The translations under genes and the position numbers were made by a program. The notes beneath the pieces were generated by a model that made no database searches, was not told the origin of the DNA, and saw nothing but the letters and a program-made list of their open reading frames with translations. A stretch of DNA of 64,000 nt from contig NZ_KN708638.1 in NCBI RefSeq assembly GCF_000805335.1, positions 4,399,603-4,463,602 on the forward strand, read 5' to 3'. Positions 24,571-30,986 of this stretch are shown here, one piece after another. Source of the DNA: Streptomyces sp. CT34 (GTDB lineage: Bacteria; Actinomycetota; Actinomycetes; Streptomycetales; Streptomycetaceae). Each line of letters begins with the position of its first letter. Position 1 is the first letter of the stretch.

Positions 24571-24984
24571 TTACTGCTGTTGGGGGCAGCCGTACTCGGG
24601 CCGTATGTGGTGTGGGCTGCACGCGACGATGTTGACGGACAGGAAGCGGTTGCCGGTCACCCACCAGCCGCCGACCCGGTCTTCGCCGGCCGCCAGTATC
24701 CGTACGGTTTCCCGCCGGTCGGCGGGCGGGGCGTACGTCCCGGCGAAGAGCGCGGCATGCCGGGCGATCTGCGCCGCGTACCAGTGCGCCCCGTCCTCCG
24801 GCGTGTGGAACGTGGCCTCGATCCGCGCGGCCGGCTTCAGCAGCCAGTCCGCGCACTCCAGCGGCATGACCTGAGCCGCGCGGAACTCCGGGTGTGTGGG
24901 GCGGCGGTGGGCGTCCCCGGGCTTGACGAGAACGTCGCCATGGCCGAGCCACAGGTAGGCGTGGTGGTGGGGGGTGGGGGTCAT
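24571..24984 (-). CDS. Hypothetical protein paired with a Gly/Asp/Cys-rich peptide
   Basis: 137 residues beginning MTPTPHHHAYLWLGHGDVLVKPGDAHRRPTHPEFRAAQVMPLECADWLLKPAARIEATFHTPEDGAHWYAAQIARHAALFAGTYAPPADRRETVRILAAGEDRVGGWWVTGNRFLSVNIVACSP. It is a soluble alpha/beta protein with many Trp and His residues and no signal peptide; family not recognised. The ATG at 24982-24984 has CGGAGA upstream. A 36-residue peptide gene ends 70 bp upstream on the same strand, suggesting a two-gene unit. Confidence 0.65.
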   Translation of the reverse strand: MTPTPHHHAYLWLGHGDVLVKPGDAHRRPTHPEFRAAQVMPLECADWLLKPAARIEATFHTPEDGAHWYAAQIARHAALFAGTYAPPADRRETVRILAAGEDRVGGWWVTGNRFLSVNIVACSPHHIRPEYGCPQQQ

Positions 24985-25054
24985 GGTTCTCCGGGTGGGT
25001 GGGCGGCCCCGGGCCCGCCGGGCTCCGGGGCCGGTCGGTGCGTTGCCTGCCGGA

Positions 25055-25165
25055 TCAGCCGCGTCCGCAGCCGTCGCCGTCGCCGCAGCCTCCGCTGGGG
25101 TTGGCGTCGCCGCCGTCGTCCTCGTCCCCGCCGCTGTACTTGACCGGGTTGGGTCGGTATCGCAT
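25055..25165 (-). CDS. 36-residue Gly/Asp/Cys-rich peptide
   Basis: MRYRPNPVKYSGGDEDDGG followed by DANPSGGCGDGDGCGRG. The ATG at 25163-25165 has a clear ribosome binding site, GGAG, seven bases upstream. A basic, tyrosine-containing leader of ~10 residues is followed by an acidic Gly/Asp segment with two Cys. The arrangement resembles a ribosomally made, post-translationally modified peptide or a metal-binding peptide, but no modifying enzyme of a known type is adjacent. The next gene on the strand (24984-24571) is the only plausible partner. A perfect 23-bp palindrome lies 24 bp upstream. Confidence 0.5.
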   Translation of the reverse strand: MRYRPNPVKYSGGDEDDGGDANPSGGCGDGDGCGRG

Positions 25166-25188
25166 GGTGAACTCCTGGGTGCTGGGCC

Positions 25189-25211
25189 GGCGCACGGACT
25201 GTCCGTGCGCC
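25189..25211. promoter_or_regulatory. Perfect palindrome upstream of the 36-residue peptide gene
   Basis: GGCGCACGGAC (25189-25199), a single T, then its exact complement (25201-25211). The 1-nt centre makes it more operator-like than a terminator. It lies 24 bp upstream of the peptide start. Confidence 0.55.
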
Positions 25212-25392
25212 GTCGTGCACTTGCGAGGGCCCTCCGTGGGCCCACCCGCTCCGGCCGTGTCCTGCCAGGGAGTGACGGCCGGGGCGGGAGTCTTGAGAGC
25301 TCGTCCCGAGCGCGCGGAGATGCGCCGTTCTGCGGGACGGATGGGGATGCTTCGTCGCGACCGTAGGGCTGTGGCGTGAGCCACATCCAGTT

Positions 25393-25487
25393 GTGTGCAG
25401 CTTTGTGCACGAGGGCGGGTTGTTGCTTGCCGGGGCTACGCGGGGAGCGCAACGCTGTCTGATGTGCACAGAGGCACCGTGCACATC
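25393..25487. promoter_or_regulatory. GTGCAC-type palindrome cluster before the 25515 gene
   Basis: GATGTGCAC (25461-25469) and GTGCACATC (25479-25487) form a 9-bp inverted repeat with a 9-bp spacer, and each arm contains the self-complementary GTGCAC. A further TGTGCAC lies near 25403. The cluster ends 28 bp before the start of the next plus-strand gene, an operator-like position. Confidence 0.5.
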
Positions 25488-25514
25488 TCTGCACCGTCTG
25501 AGAGGGAGGCCGGT

Positions 25515-25775
25515 ATGGCTTTACGGTTCATCGGGATCGATCCCGAGACTGGGGGTCAGTTCAGTCCGACCGTCTGGATCGACCAAGAGAGGAGGGAACT
25601 CGTCTTCCAGGGGTGGAAGCCGAGTACGCAGCTTGAGGCAGAATGCGCCGCGTTCGAGGTTCCGGGACACGCGAAGGGCATCCCGGAGGGCGAGGCAGTC
25701 ATTCGCATCCCGGCCAGGATGGCGCACATGATCAGGGAGGCGTGCGATGCCGTCGAGCGTCCCGACATTCGATGA
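25515..25775 (+). CDS. Hypothetical protein in a DUF6879/DUF5753 cluster
   Basis: 86 residues: MALRFIGIDPETGGQFSPTVWIDQERRELVFQGWKPSTQLEAECAAFEVPGHAKGIPEGEAVIRIPARMAHMIREACDAVERPDIR. The ATG at 25515 is preceded by GAGGGAGG. This small protein type recurs directly upstream of DUF6879 genes in streptomycetes. Here it overlaps the next gene by 29 bp, so the two are translationally coupled. Role unknown; presumably a component of the same regulatory unit. Confidence 0.8.
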   Translation: MALRFIGIDPETGGQFSPTVWIDQERRELVFQGWKPSTQLEAECAAFEVPGHAKGIPEGEAVIRIPARMAHMIREACDAVERPDIR

Positions 25776-26274
25776 ACTGATCGCCAACTGTGCTCGTTCT
25801 GCTGTTCACTTGGAGATGCGCGACATCTACGGCGTCGACGATGAGAAGGAGCCGTTCGCCGCATGGAAGAACGGCTTCCGAGGCAATCCCGACGACCGGG
25901 ATTCGTGGTGGAAGCCGTGGCACGACCTGATGCAGGAAACGGTGTCTCGCGGCGTCGTGGTGCGGCGGGCCCGCATCGTCTCCGAGCCCGTCAGTGAGTA
26001 CACCCGGTTCCTCCACGATGGCACGTTCACCAACGTCGCCGCAGGAGAGCTCGTGCGCTGGCTGCCCCGCCGCCGGGCCTCCGAGATTGCCCTGCCGGGC
26101 AACGACTTCTGGCTTTTCGATGATCAGTGGGTCCACTGGCATCACTTCACCGGCGACGGCGGATTGGTCGATGTGGAGGTCACCGACGATCCTGGCTCCG
26201 CCAAGCTGTGCGCGGATGCGTTCGACGCCGTATGGTCGCGAGCAGTCCCGCACGACCAGTACCAGATCCGCTAG
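25747..26274 (+). CDS. DUF6879 family protein
   Basis: 175 residues with the DUF6879 pattern: PTFDELIANCARSAVHLEMRDIYG near the start, WWKPWHDLMQETVSRGVVVRRARIVSEPVSEYTRFLH (~60-97), GELVRWLPRRRA, and the aromatic FWLFDDQWVHWHHFTGDGGLVDVEVTDDP. Members occur beside DUF5753-type regulators, where they are presumed accessory or effector proteins. It overlaps the upstream gene and lies 24 bp before a duplicated DUF5753 regulator. Start is the ATG at 25747. Confidence 0.85.
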   Translation: MPSSVPTFDELIANCARSAVHLEMRDIYGVDDEKEPFAAWKNGFRGNPDDRDSWWKPWHDLMQETVSRGVVVRRARIVSEPVSEYTRFLHDGTFTNVAAGELVRWLPRRRASEIALPGNDFWLFDDQWVHWHHFTGDGGLVDVEVTDDPGSAKLCADAFDAVWSRAVPHDQYQIR

Positions 26275-26298
26275 CAGGAAGCACCGTTCGGCCGGCTC

Positions 26299-27867
26299 AT
26301 GCCCATATCACCGTCGTCGTCCGCCCAGGCGGCTCGTGAGATGGTCGCGCGGCGACTACGCGAGCTCCGTAAAAGGGCGGGGCTGACGGTCACCGAGCTG
26401 GCCGAGCGGTGCGGCTGGCACCACGCGAAGACGTCCCGTGTCGAGAATGCCCGTACCGCGCCCTCCGCGCAGGACATCCGGGCCTGGTGTCGAGTATGCG
26501 AGGCGGCCGACCAAGCCGACGACATCGTTGCTCAGTCGTTGAACGCCGAGTCGATGTACCGCGAGTGGCGCCGGCAGGTCCGAGGGGGACTGAAGAAGCT
26601 CCAGGACAGCGTGGTCGATTTCTACCGCCAGACCCAGCTGTTCCGCGTCTACTCCTCCACTCTGGTACCTGGCATGTTGCAGACTGAAGGCTACGCTGCC
26701 AGCGTGCTGGGCTACTTCGCCAAACCGTGGGGGATGACCGCTGAAGACGTAGCCGAAGCGGCCGCCGCCCGCGTCGCACGGTCCCGGATCATTCACGAAC
26801 CCGGTCACCGGTTTGTGCTCCTCATTGAGGAGTCGGTGCTTCGTTATCGGGTCGCAGAGCCGGACGTGATGGCCGGTCAGCTCGGATACCTGATGACCGC
26901 AGGCTCACTGCCTGCTGTGTCGCTCGGGATCATTCCCATGGCGACACCGAGGCGGGCGCAGTGGCCCCATGAGACGTTCCACATACACGATGACACCATG
27001 GTCGCGGTGGAGACGATCTCGGCCGCGGTGAACATCACCCAGCCCAGCGAAATCGCCCTTTACCTCAAGGCGTTTGAGGACCTACGGAGCATGGCCGTGT
27101 ACGGCGCCGCGGCGCGGGCACTCATCGTGCGGTCCATCGAGGCGCTGGGCCGATTCTCGCCCACGTGGAGATTGTCCTCTGTAGGCGGGCAAGGATGGCT
27201 CATCCGATCACGGAGGTACGCGATGCCGTTGGACAATTCCACACCCGGTGACGGGAATGTCACGTCGGAGCGCACGGAGTGGCGCCACCAGATGCAGAAC
27301 GGGCTGAAGCCCCTACAGGAGAGCCTTGTTGAGCTGTTCGGCAGGACGAGGCTGTTCCGGATCTACTCGTCCACGCTCGTTCCCGGATTACTCCAGACCG
27401 AGGGCTACGCCGCCGCGGTGCTGAACGCGGTCGCCGAGTTCCGGGAACTGCCCGTCAAGGACGTTGCCGAGGCGGCAGCGGCTCGGGTCAAGCGGTCCGG
27501 TGTGATCCACGAACCAGGACACCGCTTCGAGCTGCTTGTCGAAGAGGCCGTCCTGCGGTGCCGGATCGGCGACCGTGAAGTGATGGCCGGCCAACTGGAC
27601 CGTCTGCTGACCGCTGGATCCTCACCGGCCATGTCGTTCGGCGTCATTCCTATGGCGACGCCCCGACAGACGCAGTGGCCACGTGAGACGTTCCACGTCT
27701 ACGACGACGCGTTGGTCTCCGTGGAGGCCATCTCGGCCCAGGTGAGCATCACCCAGCCCCACGAAATCGCGCTCTATCTCAAGGCGTTCGACCAGCTGCG
27801 GGAGATGGCCGTGTACGGCGCGGAGGCGCGGGCGCTCGTCGAGAAGGCGGCGGAGGCGCTGGGCTGA
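26299..27867 (+). CDS. XRE regulator with two tandem DUF5753 domains
   Basis: 522 residues. One HTH (MVARRLRELRKRAGLTVTELAERCGWHHAKTSRVENARTAPSAQDIRAWCRV, residues ~15-68) is followed by two copies of the sensor domain. Copy 1 is ~residues 85-285 (YREWRRQVRGGLKKLQDSVVDFYRQTQLFRVYSSTLVPGMLQTEGYAASVL...). Copy 2 is ~330-522 (TEWRHQMQNGLKPLQESLVELFGRTRLFRIYSSTLVPGLLQTEGYAAAVL...). A ~45-residue linker without a second HTH joins them. Usual members are ~280 residues, so this is a fused duplication. It follows the DUF6879 gene and probably forms an operon with it. Confidence 0.9.
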   Translation: MPISPSSSAQAAREMVARRLRELRKRAGLTVTELAERCGWHHAKTSRVENARTAPSAQDIRAWCRVCEAADQADDIVAQSLNAESMYREWRRQVRGGLKKLQDSVVDFYRQTQLFRVYSSTLVPGMLQTEGYAASVLGYFAKPWGMTAEDVAEAAAARVARSRIIHEPGHRFVLLIEESVLRYRVAEPDVMAGQLGYLMTAGSLPAVSLGIIPMATPRRAQWPHETFHIHDDTMVAVETISAAVNITQPSEIALYLKAFEDLRSMAVYGAAARALIVRSIEALGRFSPTWRLSSVGGQGWLIRSRRYAMPLDNSTPGDGNVTSERTEWRHQMQNGLKPLQESLVELFGRTRLFRIYSSTLVPGLLQTEGYAAAVLNAVAEFRELPVKDVAEAAAARVKRSGVIHEPGHRFELLVEEAVLRCRIGDREVMAGQLDRLLTAGSSPAMSFGVIPMATPRQTQWPRETFHVYDDALVSVEAISAQVSITQPHEIALYLKAFDQLREMAVYGAEARALVEKAAEALG

Positions 27868-28146
27868 GGGGCGTGGAGGAAGAGTCCCGGGGCGAGCCCA
27901 AGGGATCAGGGGGCTCTTCGCTGTTGCCGTTGGCCTGGGCTCAGGCGGACGCGGTCCGTCGTGCTTCAGCGTCTCCACGAACGCAATCCATGCGGATGAG
28001 CCGAGGGAGAGGTGACGGCCGGTAGGGGTCTTGCTGTCGGGTATGGATATGGCGTCCGGCCAGTCGTCGGCGACCTCGATGCACTGGCCATTTGCGCTGC
28101 TGTAGCTGCTCTTGCGCCATGCAGCCTGGGAGAGGTTGTCTTGCAC
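27622..28146 (-). CDS. DUF397 protein with anomalous C-terminal extension
   Basis: The first ~65 residues are a normal DUF397 domain (AAWRKSSYSSANGQCIEVADDWPDAISIPDSKTPTGRHLSLGSSAWIAFVETLKHD). Family members end about here, but this frame has no stop and runs ~105 residues further. The extension is antisense to the last 246 bases of the convergent DUF5753 gene and has shadow-like composition. A lost stop or a frameshift is likely. The GTG at 28144-28146 has AGGAGGT seven bases upstream, while the first GTG of the frame (28155) abuts the ribosome binding site. It follows the minus-strand DUF5753-type gene by ~15 bp. Confidence 0.7.
   Translation of the reverse strand: MQDNLSQAAWRKSSYSSANGQCIEVADDWPDAISIPDSKTPTGRHLSLGSSAWIAFVETLKHDGPRPPEPRPTATAKSPLIPWARPGTLPPRPSAQRLRRLLDERPRLRAVHGHLPQLVERLEIERDFVGLGDAHLGRDGLHGDQRVVVDVERLTWPLRLSGRRHRNDAERHGR
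27879..27922. terminator. Terminator-like inverted repeat between convergent regulator genes
   Basis: AAGAGTCCC on the left pairs with GGGGGCTCTT on the right (one mismatch), just past the stop of the plus-strand DUF5753 gene. It lies inside the extended minus-strand DUF397 frame. Confidence 0.5.
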
Positions 28147-28161
28147 TTCACACACCTCCTC

Positions 28162-29064
28162 TCAGTCTCTCGTCCCTGCAACCATAGCCAGCAGGTCAGC
28201 ACTGTCGTTCGGTCCCAGGGCGACCGCCTGCAGGTGCTCGAACATCGACTTGTACCGGCGGATCTCCGCTTCGGATTCCAGGAAGAGGTCACCGGCCGGT
28301 GTGTCCAGGTAGACCAATTCCGGGTCGGCAGGGTCTGGAAAGTCCATGTGGACAAAGCTCCCTGGCATGCCGGCATGTGCCCCTTTGCCGGGGATCACCT
28401 GGAACGTGATGTGCGGTGCCTCCGTGAGCTGGAGCAGGTGTCGCACCTGCTCCCGCATCACCGTGGGGCCGCCTACGGTGCGTCGAATGGCCGCCTCGTC
28501 AACGATTGCCCAGAGCTGTATCGGCTGGTCTTTGGTGAGCAACGCCTGGCGCTCCATGCGTGCTTGGACACGTTGCTCCATCTCCTTGCCAGTGGCTGCT
28601 GCCCATACGCCTTTGATCACCGCGTGGGCATAACTCTCTGTCTGAGCGAGGCCAGGAATGAAGAGCGACTCGTAGTTACGCACTGTGCGAGCCTCCGCCT
28701 CGAAGCCGGTGTAGGCGGTGTATTCCTCGGGCAACTCCGAGTGATATGGCCGCAAACAGCCCTGATCCGTGGAGCCACTTTGGACGGCGAGGAGGTCGGA
28801 CCGGTGTTCCTCTGTCGCTTCGTAGAGGTCCAGCAGGGCGATGAGCGGGTGGGGGCTGTGGCCGCGCTGCAGTCGTGCGGGCTGGCGCTGGAATGCGGTG
28901 GGGTGTGGGTGGAGTGGTCGGCTCGGGCGGTGATCGTGCTGTCGGTGGCGAGTCGGCCGGGACCGCGATGCCCGGTGTCCACCGAAATGGACGTCGGATT
29001 CGAGGACGGCGGTCGGTTGCCGGGGCTCGCTGGGGATCTCGGAGGCAGGCTGCGCGGCTAGCAT
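28162..29064 (-). CDS. DUF5753-domain regulator with degenerate N-terminus
   Basis: The C-terminal ~200 residues are a clear DUF5753 sensor: YTGFEAEARTVRNYESLFIPGLAQTESYAHAVIKGV...RQALLTKDQPIQLWAIVDEAAIRRTVGGPTVMREQVRHLLQL...FQVIPGKGAHAGMPGSFVHMDF...YLDTPAGDLFLE. The expected HTH is not recognisable. Only its end (RLQRGHSPHPLIALLDLYEATEEHR) is seen, preceded by His/Pro/Arg-rich sequence (RASRSRPTRHRQHDHRPSRPLHPHP) in no normal fold. The start at 29064 is the only upstream ATG of the frame and has no ribosome binding site. A frameshift in the HTH region or gene decay is likely. A DUF397 gene follows on the same strand. Confidence 0.65.
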   Translation of the reverse strand: MLAAQPASEIPSEPRQPTAVLESDVHFGGHRASRSRPTRHRQHDHRPSRPLHPHPTAFQRQPARLQRGHSPHPLIALLDLYEATEEHRSDLLAVQSGSTDQGCLRPYHSELPEEYTAYTGFEAEARTVRNYESLFIPGLAQTESYAHAVIKGVWAAATGKEMEQRVQARMERQALLTKDQPIQLWAIVDEAAIRRTVGGPTVMREQVRHLLQLTEAPHITFQVIPGKGAHAGMPGSFVHMDFPDPADPELVYLDTPAGDLFLESEAEIRRYKSMFEHLQAVALGPNDSADLLAMVAGTRD

Positions 29065-29094
29065 CGGTCGTGGGGCGGTCCGGCCCGATCCGAT

Positions 29095-29180
29095 CGAGCG
29101 ACGTGACGCGACGGACAAGGCGACGAGCACGACGACGTAACAAGGCAACGAGCAACGAGCAAGACAACGAACAAGGCACC
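29095..29180. repeat. ACGA/CAACGAGCA microsatellite before the PucR gene
   Basis: Degenerate short repeats (ACGACG, CAACGAGCAACGAGCAAGACAACGAAC) fill the ~85 bases before the PucR start. Composition is AC-rich and unlike the surroundings. Confidence 0.55.
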
Positions 29181-29184
29181 GACC

Positions 29185-30822
29185 ATGGATGCAGGTTCCG
29201 CGGGTGCGGGGACTCCGAGCGGTGAGGGGATCAGTCTGCGCCAGCTGCTGATGGCGCTGGGGGAGCCGCTGGTGACGTTGCAGGCGGCGCCGGCGGGGCT
29301 GGATGTGGTGATCCGGAGTGTGGCGCTGCTGGATCCGGAGGATCCGGCGGTGGCGCGGGCCGGGGAGCTGGTGCTGGCCATCGGGGCGCGCGGGCGGGCG
29401 GCGTTTCCGGCGCTGCGGGCCGGGGGGCGGGACGGGGCCGCGGCGGTGGCGGTGAAGCTGGACACGCCGGAGCAGGCGGCGGCGCTGCGGGAGACCGCCG
29501 TCGAGGCGGGGGTGGCGCTGCTGTCCGTACGGGGCGAGGCGCGCTGGGACCAGGTGGACGCGCTGGCCCGGGCGGCGCTGGAGGACGTGGCGTCGGGGCG
29601 GAACGCGGAGGGCGGGGAAGAGGGGGACCTGTTCGCGCTGGCGCAGACGACGGCGGTGCTGACCGGGGGGATCGTCAGCATCGAGGACGTGGCGAACCGG
29701 GTGCTGGCCTACTCCCGGTCGGCCGACTCCGAGGAGGTCGACGATCTGCGGCGGCTGTCGATTCTGGGGTGGCAGGGGCCGGAGCCGTATCTGGCGCGGC
29801 TGCGGAAGTGGGGGGTGTTCCAGCGGCTGCGGGCCTCCGACGACGTGATCCAGATCGAGAGCCATCCCGAGCTGGGCATCCGCCGGCGGCTGGCGGTCGC
29901 GATCCGGGCCGGGGAGCGGCAGCTGGGGACGATCTGGGTGCAGGAGGGGTCGGCGCCGCTGAGCGAGCGGGCGGAGCAGGCGCTGACCGGGGCGGCGCGG
30001 GTGGCGGCGCTGCACCTGGTGCGGCGCCGGCGGGAGCTGTCCGCGGATGTGACGCTGACCCGGACGCTGTCGGCGGGGCTGCTGGACGGGAGCACCGGGC
30101 CGCAGCCGCTGGCGGCGCAGGTGGGGCTGGACGTGGCGCGGCCGGCCGTGGTGCTGGGGTTCTCGTACGGGGCCGCCGGGGCGCCCGAGTCGGAGCTGAC
30201 CCGGGCCGAGGTGAGCAATCTGATCTCGGTGCACACCGCGGCGCGGCACCGCAGCGCCCTGGTGACCCAGGCCGAGGGGCGGATCTATGTGCTGCTGCCG
30301 CAGCTGCCGCGGAGCATCGACGTCGGGACGCTGCGCGGGTGGGGGCAGGAGATCGCCGACGCGGCACGGCGCCATCTGGGGCTGGAGTTGCGCGGTTCGG
30401 TGGGCTGTGTCGTACCGGTGCTGGGCGAGGTGCCGGAGTCGCGGCGGGAGGCGGACCGAATTCTGGACGCGATGGTGAGCGCGGGGGTCGGCACCACCGT
30501 CGCGGCGCTGCCGGACATCCAGGCCGAGGTGCTGGTGAGCGAGGTGCTGGCGCTGATCTCCGCCCATCCGGACCTGCGGGATCCGCGGTTGAGCGGGCTG
30601 CTGGCGCACGACCGGCGGCACCAGGGGCGGTTGGCGGAATCGGTGCTCGCGTATCTGAACGCCTTCGGGGACGTGCGGGCGGCGGCCGAGCATCTGCATG
30701 TGCACCCGAACACGCTGCGGTACCGGATACGGCGGGCGGAGGCGCTGACCGGGATCGATCTGAGCCGGCCGGATCAGCGGCTGCTGGCGATGCTCCAGCT
30801 GCGGCTGCCGGGGGAGGGGTGA
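29185..30822 (+). CDS. PucR-family transcriptional regulator
   Basis: 545 residues. The N-terminal PucR-type sensor region is ~residues 15-150 (ISLRQLLMALGEPLVTLQAAPAGLDVVIRSVALLDPEDP...GELVLAIGA). A central GGDEF-like/CdaR region follows, and the C-terminal HTH_30 is HLHVHPNTLRYRIRRAEALTGIDLSRPDQRLLAMLQLRL (~505-540). Such regulators respond to purines, amino acids or other metabolites. The ATG at 29185 lies after AAGGCACC. It stands alone between the decayed DUF5753 gene and a SpoIIE-type phosphatase gene on the same strand. Its target is not visible. Confidence 0.9.
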   Translation: MDAGSAGAGTPSGEGISLRQLLMALGEPLVTLQAAPAGLDVVIRSVALLDPEDPAVARAGELVLAIGARGRAAFPALRAGGRDGAAAVAVKLDTPEQAAALRETAVEAGVALLSVRGEARWDQVDALARAALEDVASGRNAEGGEEGDLFALAQTTAVLTGGIVSIEDVANRVLAYSRSADSEEVDDLRRLSILGWQGPEPYLARLRKWGVFQRLRASDDVIQIESHPELGIRRRLAVAIRAGERQLGTIWVQEGSAPLSERAEQALTGAARVAALHLVRRRRELSADVTLTRTLSAGLLDGSTGPQPLAAQVGLDVARPAVVLGFSYGAAGAPESELTRAEVSNLISVHTAARHRSALVTQAEGRIYVLLPQLPRSIDVGTLRGWGQEIADAARRHLGLELRGSVGCVVPVLGEVPESRREADRILDAMVSAGVGTTVAALPDIQAEVLVSEVLALISAHPDLRDPRLSGLLAHDRRHQGRLAESVLAYLNAFGDVRAAAEHLHVHPNTLRYRIRRAEALTGIDLSRPDQRLLAMLQLRLPGEG

Positions 30823-30921
30823 ACGGTGTCGCGCAGTGGTGCCGGGTGGCCGCCCGTACGCCCTGCTCCGACCCCGTACGCCCCGGCTCGACGGCGCCGG
30901 TTCTCCTAGAATGAGCATGGT

Positions 30922-30958
30922 GTTTGCGCCACTGGGGTAGGCGTTTGCGCCACTGGGG
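30922..30958. repeat. Two 16-bp direct repeats with 21-bp period before the phosphatase gene
   Basis: GTTTGCGCCACTGGGG occurs exactly at 30922-30937 and 30943-30958. The 21-bp period is two helical turns, so a dimeric regulator could read both from the same DNA face. The second copy ends 28 bp before the predicted start. Confidence 0.7.
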
Positions 30959-30986
30959 CAACGGTCTGCAACGGGCTGGCGATGAG

